NCBI GenBank assembly: GCA_027587225.1
Contig: JAPDDQ010000003.1
Span: 186,001-250,000 of the forward strand
Length of the DNA stretch: 64,000 nt
Direction of reading: 5' to 3'
From: Solirubrobacter taibaiensis
Lineage (GTDB): Bacteria; Actinomycetota; Thermoleophilia; Solirubrobacterales; Solirubrobacteraceae
The position numbers and the translations under genes were made by a program. Position 1 is the first letter of the stretch. Each line of letters opens with the position of its first letter. Positions 26,096 through 34,827 of the stretch are shown piece after piece. The notes below the pieces were generated by a model that saw only the letters and a list, made by a program, of their open reading frames with translations, made no database searches and was not told the origin of the DNA.

Positions 26096-27377
26096 AGTCG
26101 TCGAGATCACGCGTGCCCGGCGGCTCCTCGAAGCTCGGCTGGGCCGTGACCCGCAGGACATGCTCGAGGCCGCCGTGGTGCTCGAGGCCTGGGCGGGCGT
26201 GCCCGCGCAGCGCGCGCTCGAGACGGCGCGCGCGCTGATGCCCGAGACGCCGGTGGCGGCGCGCGCGAGCGTGTCCAAGCGGCAGGCCGCGCGCCCGCGC
26301 TCCGGCGTGTTGGCCGAGGGCGCGGCGTTCGTCCTCACGGTCCTCGCGATCGCGCTGTGGGCGTCGCCGCTGGCCGCGGAGCTCGGGGCGGACGTGGTCG
26401 AGCGCGCGCTGAAGGTCGCGTTGCCGTTGACGCTCGCGCTGCAGTGGAGCCTGCGCAGTCGCTACCTCGGGCGGCCCAAGGGGCTGCTCGAGTTCGCTCG
26501 GCATCCGCTCGCACTCGCCCTGGGCGCGTGCGCGATCGTCGTGGTGCCCACGCTTGCGCTGGGGGAGGGCGGCACGCTCGCCGGCCTGCTGACGCTCACG
26601 TGGACGGGCGGCACCGTGCTGATCCGCCGGCGCTGGTTCGCCGTCTACGGCGTGATCGTCGCCGGCGCGACCGCGGCCATGCTCGTCTGGCCGGCCGTCG
26701 AGGTGCTGATCGCGACCACCGCGCTGACCATGGCCGCCGTGGCGGTCGCGTTGCGCCCGGGAGCACCCGGCGACGCTGCCGCGCCCGGACGCTGGACGCG
26801 GGCGAGCGCCAGCGCGGTGATCGGCCTGGGCCTCGGCCTGCTGCTGGTCTCGGATCCGAGCGTGACGTGGACCGCCGGCAGCGTGCCCGCGCTGGCGCTG
26901 TTGCCGTCGACCATCGCCGGCCTGTGGGCCGGGCACAGCCTGTGGCGGCTCGAGCAGCTGATCCCGCGCGTTGTGTCCGGCGTCGCGGTCGGCGACTCGA
27001 TCGCGCACGGCCTGCGGAACGGTCCGCTCGCCGGGTTGCTGGGCGCGATTGCACGCCTGCTGCTGTTGACCGCCGCGCTTTCGGCGGCGTTGTTGCTCAC
27101 GCCCTGGCTGGACTCGCGGGCCGGTGTGTTGCTCGCGTTCGGTCTGCTGGCGCTCGCCACGTTGCTCGCGAGCCTGCTCGAAGCCTTGGGCCGCGCGCAC
27201 TGGGCGGTCGCCGGCGTGGTCCTGGGCGTGACCGCTGAGCTGCTGGCGCCGGACGTGTTTCCCGGCGCGCCGCTCGCCCTCGGGGCGGCGGTGACCGGGC
27301 TCGTGTTGCTCGGGCCGGCACTCGCGCTGCTGGCCCGCCCCGCCCGGACGCTGGCGACAGCGCTGTGGATCACGTGA
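26085..27377 (+). CDS. Polytopic membrane protein of the polysaccharide operon
   Basis: A 430-residue protein with an 80-residue soluble N-terminus (helical, with an Asp-Pro-Gln-Asp stretch near 25) and about ten to twelve hydrophobic segments from residue 74 to the end. Size and position right after pelF match the membrane component PelG, which works with PelF in synthesis and export, but I do not see the typical PelG N-terminal sequence. The role as exporter is therefore inference. It overlaps both neighbours. Confidence 0.65.
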   Translation: MTAEVVEITRARRLLEARLGRDPQDMLEAAVVLEAWAGVPAQRALETARALMPETPVAARASVSKRQAARPRSGVLAEGAAFVLTVLAIALWASPLAAELGADVVERALKVALPLTLALQWSLRSRYLGRPKGLLEFARHPLALALGACAIVVVPTLALGEGGTLAGLLTLTWTGGTVLIRRRWFAVYGVIVAGATAAMLVWPAVEVLIATTALTMAAVAVALRPGAPGDAAAPGRWTRASASAVIGLGLGLLLVSDPSVTWTAGSVPALALLPSTIAGLWAGHSLWRLEQLIPRVVSGVAVGDSIAHGLRNGPLAGLLGAIARLLLLTAALSAALLLTPWLDSRAGVLLAFGLLALATLLASLLEALGRAHWAVAGVVLGVTAELLAPDVFPGAPLALGAAVTGLVLLGPALALLARPARTLATALWIT

Positions 27378-28135
27378 GTCGTATGGCACTGGTCGCCGCA
27401 GCGACGGTCGGCACGCTCGCGATCACGAGCGTCGTCTGGAGCCGCACGCCACAGCGTGACGTCGTGTGCGTCGGCACGCTCACCCCGGCCTACCTGGAGC
27501 CGCCCGCGCTGAGGGCGCTGATCGACGAGGCGCCGGCCCCGATGCTGCTGATCGTCAACCCGGCCAACGGTCCCGGGCCGGCCTCCGACCCGGCGTACCG
27601 GCGCGTGATCGAGCGCGCCCAGGCGAACGGGGCGCGCGTGCTCGGCTACGTCGCCACCACGTTCGGCGCTCGCCCCACGACCAGCGTCTCGGCCGATGTC
27701 GCCCGCTATCGCGAGTGGTACGGGGTGGACGGGATCTTCCTCGACGAGGTCGCCCACGACAGCGTCAACCTCGCGCACTACGTGGCGCTGCGGCGCGCCA
27801 TCGGCGACACGTTCGTCGTCCTCAACCCGGGCATGGTGCCCGCGCGCGGCTACTTCGCGCTGGCCGACGTCGTGGTCACCTACGAAGGACCGTTCGCGGA
27901 CTACGCGCAGCGGGTTGCGCGGGAGCCCGGGTGGCTGCGGGATGTACCGCCGGCGCAGACCGCGCACCTCGTGTACGCGGCCACGCGCGACGAGGCCATC
28001 TCGCTGTTCGCCGCGCCGCCGCGCGCCGGCTCGCTGTACGTCACTTCGGGCTCGCTCCCCAACCCCTGGGGCGCGCCGCCTCCCTATCTGCGTGAAGAGC
28101 AAGCAGCAAGGAGTTCCGCATGTTCCGCTCCGTGA
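27374..28135 (+). CDS. Spherulin-4/GH135-like glycoside hydrolase
   Basis: A 253-residue protein with an N-terminal membrane anchor or signal (about 5-22) and a TIM-barrel of the spherulation-specific family 4. Visible pieces are Asn-Pro-Ala-Asn-Gly-Pro-Gly (62-68), Gly-Tyr-Val (91-93) and Gly-Ile-Phe-Leu-Asp-Glu (120-125) with likely acid residues at its end. Known members include fungal Sph3, which cleaves N-acetylated galactosaminogalactan and is needed for its production. The GTG start overlaps the preceding stop (GTGA), a sign of coupling. Confidence 0.75.
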   Translation: MSRMALVAAATVGTLAITSVVWSRTPQRDVVCVGTLTPAYLEPPALRALIDEAPAPMLLIVNPANGPGPASDPAYRRVIERAQANGARVLGYVATTFGARPTTSVSADVARYREWYGVDGIFLDEVAHDSVNLAHYVALRRAIGDTFVVLNPGMVPARGYFALADVVVTYEGPFADYAQRVAREPGWLRDVPPAQTAHLVYAATRDEAISLFAAPPRAGSLYVTSGSLPNPWGAPPPYLREEQAARSSACSAP

Positions 28136-29034
28136 TGATGATTGCGCTGGCGTTGGCCGTGGCCCCCGCCGTGGCCTCGGCTCAGGCGCCTTCCGGCCCG
28201 CCCGGGCCGCCGCCCGGCAACGGCACCGACCTCCCGGCGCCTCCCGGCACCGCGCCGGCGTTCGTCCCGCCCGGCACCGCCGCGGCGATCCCGGGCGGCG
28301 TTCCCGGGCCTGGCCTGTTGCGCGACACGACGGTGGCGCTCAATCGGGCGAAGCGCACGTTCTCGGTGCCGTTCGCGTGCCAGGGCAACGGGACGCTGAG
28401 CGTCACGGCCAAGCGTGCGGCGTCGGGGACGCTCGCCCGCGCGAGCTATCGCTGCGTGTCGGGGCGCGCGACGGCGCGGCTGACGCTGTCCAAGAAGGTC
28501 GCGGCGAAGGTCGGGAAGCTCCGCGTCGTCGCGGCGACGGCGACGATCCGCCAGGGCGTGCGCACCGTGCGGGTGTCGTTCGCGCTGACCGCGGGCCAGA
28601 AGGCCGCGAAGGCCAAGGGCTTCTGGACCGACGGGCACCTGCAGTGCTCGCAGGACGGGTCCGGCGCGCCGCCCGCGTACCTGACGCAGCCCGACTTCAC
28701 CACCAAGTCGCCGACACCGATCTCCACCCGCGGCTGGATCGCCTGGTACACCGCGCGCGGCGGCTGGCAGTGGCTGGGCTCCGGGCGCTGGAACACCTGG
28801 ACGGCCACGGTGGGCGGCATCGCGCAGTTCCACCCGGGCGGCGCGCCGACCCCGATCCCGTTCACGGAGGGGCCGGTCTCGGTTCCGGCCGGGCAGGGGA
28901 TCTACGCGGTCGGCGTGTACGAGATCGTCTACTGGGTCGGCGGCCGGCCGGACTACCAGTGGCAGTACGTGAACGCCGGCACGACGGGCGCCGCGGCGGC
29001 CGGTACGGGCAACCACTACTGCGCCTACGCATGA
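28120..29034 (+). CDS. Secreted protein of unknown function in the polysaccharide operon
   Basis: A 304-residue exported protein with signal peptide (1-22), a Pro/Gly-rich segment (about 23-66), a beta domain (about 67-165, Lys/Arg-rich) and a C-terminal Trp-rich domain (about 166-300) with Cys in Leu-Gln-Cys-Ser and near the end. I do not recognise it. An AAGGAG site precedes the ATG inside the end of the hydrolase gene. The Trp-rich region could bind polysaccharide. Confidence 0.6.
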   Translation: MFRSVMMIALALAVAPAVASAQAPSGPPGPPPGNGTDLPAPPGTAPAFVPPGTAAAIPGGVPGPGLLRDTTVALNRAKRTFSVPFACQGNGTLSVTAKRAASGTLARASYRCVSGRATARLTLSKKVAAKVGKLRVVAATATIRQGVRTVRVSFALTAGQKAAKAKGFWTDGHLQCSQDGSGAPPAYLTQPDFTTKSPTPISTRGWIAWYTARGGWQWLGSGRWNTWTATVGGIAQFHPGGAPTPIPFTEGPVSVPAGQGIYAVGVYEIVYWVGGRPDYQWQYVNAGTTGAAAAGTGNHYCAYA

Positions 29035-29972
29035 TGCGCGCGCTGGTGACCGGCGGGGCGGGCTTCATCGGCTCCAACCTCGTCGACGGGCTGATCGCCC
29101 GCGGGATCTCGGTGGCGGTGCTGGACGACCTCTCGACCGGCAACGTGGAGAACCTCGCCGGTGCGATCCAGGCCGGAGCGACGCTGCACGTGGGCGACAT
29201 CACCGACCCGGCGGCGGTGGAGAAGGCGTTCACGGCCGCGGCCCCGGACCTCGTCTACCACCTGGCGGCCCAGATCGACGTGCGCCGCGCGGTGTCGGAC
29301 CCGGGGCACGACGCCCGTATCAACGTCCTCGGGACCGCGACCGTGCTCGAGCAGTCGCTGCACTCGGGCGTCTCGCGCTTCGTGATGGCGTCGACCGGCG
29401 GCGCGATCTACGGCGACGCGGCGGTGGTGCCCACGCCCGAGACCGCGCCGGCACAGCCGCTCTCGCCCTACGCCGTGTCCAAGGCGGCGGCAGAGGGCTA
29501 CGTGGAGTACTACGCCCGCGACCGTGGGCTCAGCGCGTTCGTGCTGCGGCTGGCCAACGTCTACGGCCCGCGCCAGGACCCGCGCGGCGAGGCGGGCGTG
29601 ATCGCGATGTTCTGCTCCGCGGCCGTCGACGGACGGGTTCCGACCGTGTTCGGCGACGGCGGCCAGACGCGCGACTTCGTGTACGTCGGAGACGTGGTCG
29701 ACGCGTTCTGCGCGGCCGGGGAGAGCCTGTGCGCCGGCTTCTGCAACGTCGCCACGGGGCGCGAGACGACGATCGCGGCACTCGCGCAGACGCTCGGGCT
29801 GAACACGGTGGCGGCTCCGGAGCGGCCCGGGGAGGTCCGGCGCTCGTGCCTCGCACCCGGGCTGGCGGCCGAGCTGCTGGGCTGGCACGCGCGCACGACG
29901 CTGGCCGACGGGCTCGCGGCGACACTCGCCGGCACGGCGCGCGCGGCTGAGGTCGGGGAGCTGAGCGCGTGA
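29031..29972 (+). CDS. NAD-dependent UDP-sugar epimerase (GalE-like)
   Basis: A 313-residue extended short-chain dehydrogenase. The Rossmann motif Gly-Gly-Ala-Gly-Phe-Ile-Gly is at about 8-14 and the catalytic Tyr-x3-Lys at Tyr-Ala-Val-Ser-Lys (about 148-152). It probably makes UDP-GalNAc or UDP-galactose from the gluco form, feeding the PelF enzyme; fungal GAG clusters carry the same type of enzyme (Uge3). The ATG overlaps the previous stop (ATGA). Confidence 0.8.
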   Translation: MMRALVTGGAGFIGSNLVDGLIARGISVAVLDDLSTGNVENLAGAIQAGATLHVGDITDPAAVEKAFTAAAPDLVYHLAAQIDVRRAVSDPGHDARINVLGTATVLEQSLHSGVSRFVMASTGGAIYGDAAVVPTPETAPAQPLSPYAVSKAAAEGYVEYYARDRGLSAFVLRLANVYGPRQDPRGEAGVIAMFCSAAVDGRVPTVFGDGGQTRDFVYVGDVVDAFCAAGESLCAGFCNVATGRETTIAALAQTLGLNTVAAPERPGEVRRSCLAPGLAAELLGWHARTTLADGLAATLAGTARAAEVGELSA

Positions 29973-30547
29973 CTGGCCGCGGGCTGATCACGGCGGTCGC
30001 GGTCGCGGGCGCGTTGTTCGCCCCGGTTGCGTCCGCGCAGGAGCGGACCCCGTCGCCCGAGGAGCTGTGGGACGCGTACCCGGCGAACCCCGGGGGCGAG
30101 CCGACAGTGCCTCCGGACGAGCGCGCCACGGCGACGCCGACGGCGTCGGGCGGGGTCGCCGGCGCCGAGGCGACGTCGCCGGGCGCGGCGGCCGGCGATA
30201 CCGGCGACGGCGCGGCCGCGAACTTGGGCGGAACGCCGGGCGACGCCGCCAGCGACGGCGGGCCGCCGCTCGTGCCCGCCCCGATCATGATCGCGATCGC
30301 GGTGCTCGCCGCCGCCGGTGGAGTCCTGTTGTGGCGCCGCCACCGGTCGCGCTGGGGCGTGTCCCGCGCACTCGCATTGCGCTATCGGGACCGCGAGGAC
30401 GCGGTCGCCGAACCACCCCCGGTGCCCCCCGTGCCGGCGCCCGCACCGCCCGTCCGGCGCAACTTCCCGCAGCCCGCGCGGCCTGCGCCTCCCGCGCCGC
30501 CACCACCTCCCGCCCGATCGTCACTGGAAAGAGAGCGGACGTCATGA
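29969..30547 (+). CDS. Single-pass membrane protein with Pro-rich tail
   Basis: A 192-residue protein with signal peptide (1-23), an acidic Gly/Ala-rich outer region (about 24-100), one transmembrane helix (about 106-122) followed by Arg residues, and a Pro-rich cytoplasmic tail (about 146-185). No family recognised. The GTG start overlaps the epimerase stop (GTGA) and its own stop overlaps the next ATG. The topology would link cytoplasmic and external parts of the pathway. Confidence 0.6.
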   Translation: MTGRGLITAVAVAGALFAPVASAQERTPSPEELWDAYPANPGGEPTVPPDERATATPTASGGVAGAEATSPGAAAGDTGDGAAANLGGTPGDAASDGGPPLVPAPIMIAIAVLAAAGGVLLWRRHRSRWGVSRALALRYRDREDAVAEPPPVPPVPAPAPPVRRNFPQPARPAPPAPPPPPARSSLERERTS

Positions 30548-31131
30548 ACCGGATCACTCGTCGCGCCACGTTGGAGACGGCGGCGCTGGCCCTCGCGGGG
30601 GTGACCGTGGGCGGGGTGGTGCTCGGCGAGCACGCCGACCCCGCGCTCTCACGCCCGTCGGCGAAGCAGGACGCCGAGATCCTGAACTTCGCGTTGCTGC
30701 TGGAGTTCATCCAGGCGGCCTTCCACGCCGAAGGGCTGCAGCGGGCGAAGCTGACCGGGGAGCTGCGGACGTTCTCGCAGACCGCGGTCAAGCACGAGGA
30801 CGAGCACGTCGCGGCGCTGCAGGCCGCGCTCGGATCCGCGGCTCGCACCGCCCCCAAGATCGACTTCGGCGACGACACCGCGAACGAGGACGCGTTCAGC
30901 CTGGCGGCGCTCAAGCTGGAGGACCTCGGCGTCGCGGCGTACACCGCGCAGGCGCCGAACCTGACGACCCCGGCGCTCAAGGCGGCAGCCCGGATCGTGT
31001 CCGTGGAATCCCGCCACGCCGCGTGGATTCGCGACATCCGCGGCATGAACCCGGCCCCGACCGCGGCGGAACCGGCGATCGACGCGCAGCGTGTGATCGA
31101 CACCCTCAAAGGCAGCGGGTACGTGACATGA
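30544..31131 (+). CDS. Exported ferritin-like protein 1
   Basis: A 195-residue protein with a twin-arginine-type N-terminus (Arg6-Arg7) and hydrophobic stretch to about 28, then a four-helix ferritin-like domain (about 40-170). Possible metal residues are Glu in Leu-Leu-Glu-Phe, His-Glu-Asp-Glu-His (about 79-83) and Glu-Ser-Arg-His (about 158). This is the extracytoplasmic ferritin-like domain family common in Actinobacteria, function unknown. It starts with ATGA overlap. Confidence 0.75.
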   Translation: MNRITRRATLETAALALAGVTVGGVVLGEHADPALSRPSAKQDAEILNFALLLEFIQAAFHAEGLQRAKLTGELRTFSQTAVKHEDEHVAALQAALGSAARTAPKIDFGDDTANEDAFSLAALKLEDLGVAAYTAQAPNLTTPALKAAARIVSVESRHAAWIRDIRGMNPAPTAAEPAIDAQRVIDTLKGSGYVT

Positions 31132-31787
31132 AGCTCGAGGAGATGGACCGCGACGGCGCGCTCGGGGAAGCCCTGGAGACGCTGCACGGCAGCACCCGCG
31201 GTGCGTTCCTGCGCCGCGCGGTGGTCGGGAGCGGGGCGCTGCTGGCCGCGACGGCCGTGCCGGCCTCGGCCGCGGTCGGGCGCCGCGACACCGCGATCCT
31301 CAACTACGCCCTGACGCTGGAGTACGTGCAGGACGCGTTCTACAGCGAGGTCGACCGGATCGGATCACTCACCGGAGCGCTCGCCGAGCAGGCGCGCGTC
31401 GTCGGCGGTCACGAGCGCGCGCACGTGAAGGCGTTGCGCGAAGTGCTGGGCTCGCGCGCGGTCAAGCGGCCGCGATTCGACTTCCGCGGCGCGACCGAGG
31501 ACGCGGAACGCTTCCGCAAGACCGCTGTCGCCTTCGAGGACCTCGCGGTGGCGGCGTACAAGGGCCAGGCGCCGCTGATCCAGGACCGGGCCTACCTCGT
31601 GCCCGCGCTCGCCATCCATTCCGTCGAAGCGCGCCACGCCGCGTGGATCCGACGGCTCGCCGGCATCGTGCCCGCCGCGGAGGCGTTCGACGAGCCGCGG
31701 TCGAAGGCCAGCACGCTCGGGATCGTCGAGGACACGCACTTCATCGTGCAGACGCGCAGCCGACGCAAGCCGAAGTTCACAGGATGA
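31128..31787 (+). CDS. Exported ferritin-like protein 2
   Basis: A 219-residue paralogue of the preceding gene. The N-terminal 24 residues are charged, followed by Arg-Arg and a hydrophobic signal (about 28-50). The ferritin-like domain (about 52-190) has His-Glu-Arg-Ala-His and Glu-Ala-Arg-His stretches in matching places. Both proteins share the Asn-(Phe/Tyr)-Ala-Leu helix start and Arg-His-Ala-Ala-Trp-Ile. ATGA coupling to the first copy suggests a hetero-oligomer (inference). Confidence 0.75.
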   Translation: MKLEEMDRDGALGEALETLHGSTRGAFLRRAVVGSGALLAATAVPASAAVGRRDTAILNYALTLEYVQDAFYSEVDRIGSLTGALAEQARVVGGHERAHVKALREVLGSRAVKRPRFDFRGATEDAERFRKTAVAFEDLAVAAYKGQAPLIQDRAYLVPALAIHSVEARHAAWIRRLAGIVPAAEAFDEPRSKASTLGIVEDTHFIVQTRSRRKPKFTG

Positions 31788-32599
31788 CGCCGCGCCGGCC
31801 TCGGTTGATCATCGCGGCCGGCCTCCTGCTCGCGGCGGCGGTCCTGCTCGTCGCCGGGTTGGCCCGGGGCGGTTCGTCGCCGGCACCGGCGGCTTCCTCG
31901 CCTGAACGTGGCGAACGTGCGGTGGACCTCCCCGCGGCGCCGAAGTCCGCGATCGCGATCGGGACGCCCGTGCCGCTGGAGCGCCACGCGCAGGAGACCA
32001 CGTGGGCGGCCGTGCGGCGCGACGTCGTTGCGCGCCGCCTGCCCTCCGTCGCCGCACGCGCCGTCGGAACGCTGCGCGCGGACACGCCCGAGGCGACGAC
32101 GAACATCGTTCCGCTGCTCGCTCGCCGGCGCGGTGCCGACGGCGAGTTGTGGCTCCGTGTCCGGCTTCCGGCGCTCCCCAACGGGACCACCGGCTGGGTC
32201 CCGCGCAGCGCGCTCGGGGCCTACGGCACGGCGCGCACGCACTTGATCGTGGACCTCGACCGCCGCCGCGCCACGCTGCTGCGGGACGGTCGCACGGTGA
32301 TGCGCTTCCCGGTCGGCGTCGGCGCGCCGGACGCTCCGACGCCGCGCGGCGAGTTCATCATCCGCAACCGCCTCACCCGCTACCGGAGCGAGTTCTACGG
32401 CCCGATCGCCTTGGGCACGAGCGCCCGATCGACGACGCTGACGGACTGGCCCGGCGGCGGGTACGTCGGTATCCACGGCACGAACGAGCCCGACCTGATC
32501 CCCGGCGCGGTTTCACACGGCTGCATCCGGATGCGCAACGCGGACATCGTCCGCCTCGCGCGGGCGCTCCCCGTCGGGTCCCCGCTGACGATCCGCTGA
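31784..32599 (+). CDS. L,D-transpeptidase (YkuD domain)
   Basis: A 271-residue exported cell-wall enzyme: membrane anchor (about 8-28), an SH3-like region (about 95-148) and a YkuD catalytic domain (152-270). The active-site motif His231-Gly-Thr-Asn and Ser-His245-Gly-Cys247-Ile-Arg is complete. It makes 3-3 peptidoglycan cross-links or attaches proteins to peptidoglycan. It is the last gene of the overlapping run (ATGA), tying wall remodelling to polymer export. Confidence 0.85.
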   Translation: MTPRRPRLIIAAGLLLAAAVLLVAGLARGGSSPAPAASSPERGERAVDLPAAPKSAIAIGTPVPLERHAQETTWAAVRRDVVARRLPSVAARAVGTLRADTPEATTNIVPLLARRRGADGELWLRVRLPALPNGTTGWVPRSALGAYGTARTHLIVDLDRRRATLLRDGRTVMRFPVGVGAPDAPTPRGEFIIRNRLTRYRSEFYGPIALGTSARSTTLTDWPGGGYVGIHGTNEPDLIPGAVSHGCIRMRNADIVRLARALPVGSPLTIR

Positions 32600-32600
32600 G

Positions 32601-33482
32601 CTACGCCCAGGCGGCGGACAGCGCCGCGCGGAACCCGAGCGTCGCCGGCGGGTGCCAGTCCTGGCGGGCCAAGGCGATCTGGACTTCGCGCGTCGGCGCG
32701 GGACGCAGGCGGCGCACGACCGTCGCGTCCTCGTCGCACCACCCGAGCAGCTCCGGCACCACGGTGATGCCGAGGCCGGATTCGACGAGCCGGCGGGCGG
32801 CGCCGTGGTCGTCGGCGGCGATCACGACGTCGGGCGCGAAACCGGCTTGCCCGCACGCTTGGGCCACCAGCGCCGCGCAGGCGGCGCCGCGCGGGAGGAT
32901 CCACCGTTCCTGGCGCAACGCAGTCGTGTCGACGGCGCCGCCGGTGGTCGCAGCCGGATGGCCGGCGGGCAGGACGACGTGGTACTCGTCGACGCCCAGC
33001 GGCGTGAGGTCCAGCCGTCCGTCGTCCTCCACCGCGAACACGACGGCGACGTCCAGCAGCCCAGACGCGACTCGCTCGACGCCGTCGTCGGCGTCACACT
33101 CGACGATGTCCACGCGGACGTCCGCGAAGGCGGCCGTGAAGTGCCGCAGCGCCTCCGGCAACAGCGCCGCCGCCGCGGTCGCGAAGAGCCCGACCCGCAC
33201 GGTGCCGCCGACGGCGCCGACGAGCGCGTCGAGCTCTTCCGCAGCGGCATCGAGGCCGGCGCCGAGCGCGGCGGCATGCCGCGCGAGCAGCTCTCCGGCG
33301 GCCGTCGGCTTCACGCCCCGCGCATGGCGGGTGAGCAGGGGGACACCCGCGGTCAACTCGAGCGCCGCGACCTGCTGGGAGACGGCGGAGGTGGAGAGAT
33401 CGAGCTCCAACGCGGCGCTTGACATCGAGCCGTGATCGACGACGGCCTTGAGCAGCATCAGGCGGTGCGCGTCGAGCTTCAA
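32601..33482 (-). CDS. LysR-family regulator
   Basis: A 293-residue LysR protein with an N-terminal winged helix-turn-helix (1-60; Ser-Ala-Val-Ser-Gln-Gln recognition helix) and an effector domain (about 90-290). It is divergent from the PhzF-RidA-molybdoenzyme genes with about 60 bp between and is their likely regulator; the effector is unknown. Its stop nearly abuts that of the L,D-transpeptidase (convergent). Confidence 0.8.
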   Translation of the reverse strand: MKLDAHRLMLLKAVVDHGSMSSAALELDLSTSAVSQQVAALELTAGVPLLTRHARGVKPTAAGELLARHAAALGAGLDAAAEELDALVGAVGGTVRVGLFATAAAALLPEALRHFTAAFADVRVDIVECDADDGVERVASGLLDVAVVFAVEDDGRLDLTPLGVDEYHVVLPAGHPAATTGGAVDTTALRQERWILPRGAACAALVAQACGQAGFAPDVVIAADDHGAARRLVESGLGITVVPELLGWCDEDATVVRRLRPAPTREVQIALARQDWHPPATLGFRAALSAAWA

Positions 33483-33541
33483 GCTGAGCTGAACGCTACC
33501 GCAGCGAATCGCGGTCGCTCATGGGATGCAGGTCGAGCACG

Positions 33542-34408
33542 ATGGCCGCGATGCCCACACTGCGCTTCGCCCTGGTCGACGTCTTCGCCGACACCGTGCT
33601 CACCGGCAACCCGCTCGTCGTCGTCGACGGCGGCGACGGACTGAGCAACGACGTCCTCGCGGACATCGCTCGCGAGTTCAACCAGTCTGAGACGACGTTC
33701 GTGCTGCCGGGCTCCGGTTCGGTCACCCGGCGGCTGCGGTCGTTCACGACCGGCCGGGCCGAGGTCGGCGGCGCCGGCCACAACGCGCTCGGGGCCTGGT
33801 GGTGGCTCGCGCACGACGGTCAGGTCGGTCCGGGCGACCATGTCCAGCAGATCGGCGCGGACGAGTTGCCGCTGCGGATCGAGCGCGACGGGGACCGCCT
33901 GCTGGTCGCGATGCGCCAGGGGGTTCCCGTCCCGGCGGAGCAGACGGTGGCCGCCTCCACCATCGCCCCGCCGCTCGCCCTCGAGGCCGGGGACATCGGT
34001 GCCGGCCGCGTCGTATCGACCGGAACGCCCCACCTGCTCGTCCCCGCCGCCGACCGCCAGACCGTGGACCGCGCCGCGCCCCACGCGCCCGCCCTCAAGC
34101 GCGTGCTCGCCGAGGCCGGCGCCGAGGGGTGCTACCTGTACGCGACGGACGGGCCGGAGCCCTACGCGCGGTTCTTCAACCCGACCGTCGGTCTCTGGGA
34201 GGACCCGGCGACGGGCACCGCCGCGGGACCGCTCGCGTGGTGGCTGGTCGACACCGGGGCGCTGGCCGGGCCGGGAGTCGAGATCGAGCAGGGGCACGCG
34301 CTGGGGCGGCCCAGCCGGCTGCGGCTCCGCGTCGACGGGACGGCGGTCACCCTCTCAGGCAGCGCGGTGCTCGCCGCCGAGGGCCGGATCCACGTTCCCG
34401 CGCCGTGA
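33542..34408 (+). CDS. PhzF-family isomerase/epimerase
   Basis: A 288-residue PhzF-like protein with two similar halves. The conserved Asn-Gln-Ser-Glu (about 47-50) holds the catalytic Glu and a Gly-Gly-Ala-Gly-His stretch (about 80) follows. Members catalyse proton shifts in small metabolites; the substrate here is unknown. Start is ATG 33542, with ATG 33551 equally possible. The stop overlaps the RidA start (GTGA). Confidence 0.75.
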   Translation: MAAMPTLRFALVDVFADTVLTGNPLVVVDGGDGLSNDVLADIAREFNQSETTFVLPGSGSVTRRLRSFTTGRAEVGGAGHNALGAWWWLAHDGQVGPGDHVQQIGADELPLRIERDGDRLLVAMRQGVPVPAEQTVAASTIAPPLALEAGDIGAGRVVSTGTPHLLVPAADRQTVDRAAPHAPALKRVLAEAGAEGCYLYATDGPEPYARFFNPTVGLWEDPATGTAAGPLAWWLVDTGALAGPGVEIEQGHALGRPSRLRLRVDGTAVTLSGSAVLAAEGRIHVPAP

Positions 34409-34791
34409 CCGCCATCCCGATCCGCACCGAGCCCGATCGCTACCCGGCGATCGGGATCTCGCAGGGCTTCCGCGTCGGCGACGTGGTCTACATCTCCGGA
34501 CAGGTCGGCACGGACGACGCCGGCGCGATCGTCGGGCCGGACTTCACGTCCCAGGCGCACCAGGTGTTCCGCAACCTGGATCGCGCGCTGCGGGCCGGCG
34601 GCTCGGATCTCGCACACGTCTTCAAGGTCACGGTCTACGTGACGAACGTCGCCGACCACTTCGAGGAGATCGTTGCCCTGCGGCGTCATTACTTCAGCGA
34701 GCCGTATCCGGCGGACACGCTCGTCGAGGTCCGGGCGCTGGCCCGTCCGGGCCTGCTGATCGAGATCGAGGCGATGGCGACGGTGCGGTGA
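34405..34791 (+). CDS. RidA-family (YjgF/UK114) deaminase-like protein
   Basis: A 128-residue protein with the RidA pattern: Ile-Ser-Gly-Gln-Val-Gly (about 31-36), Phe-Lys-Val-Thr-Val-Tyr-Val-Thr-Asn (about 74-82) and a C-terminal Glu-Ile-Glu-Ala. The classic Arg (Arg105 in E. coli-type RidA) is likely Arg in Glu-Val-Arg-Ala. It would remove reactive enamines/imines or work on a related small metabolite with PhzF. GTG start overlaps the previous stop. Confidence 0.8.
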   Translation: MTAIPIRTEPDRYPAIGISQGFRVGDVVYISGQVGTDDAGAIVGPDFTSQAHQVFRNLDRALRAGGSDLAHVFKVTVYVTNVADHFEEIVALRRHYFSEPYPADTLVEVRALARPGLLIEIEAMATVR

Positions 34792-34827
34792 GCGCAAACG
34801 CGGCCGACCCGCTAGAACGCATCAGAC

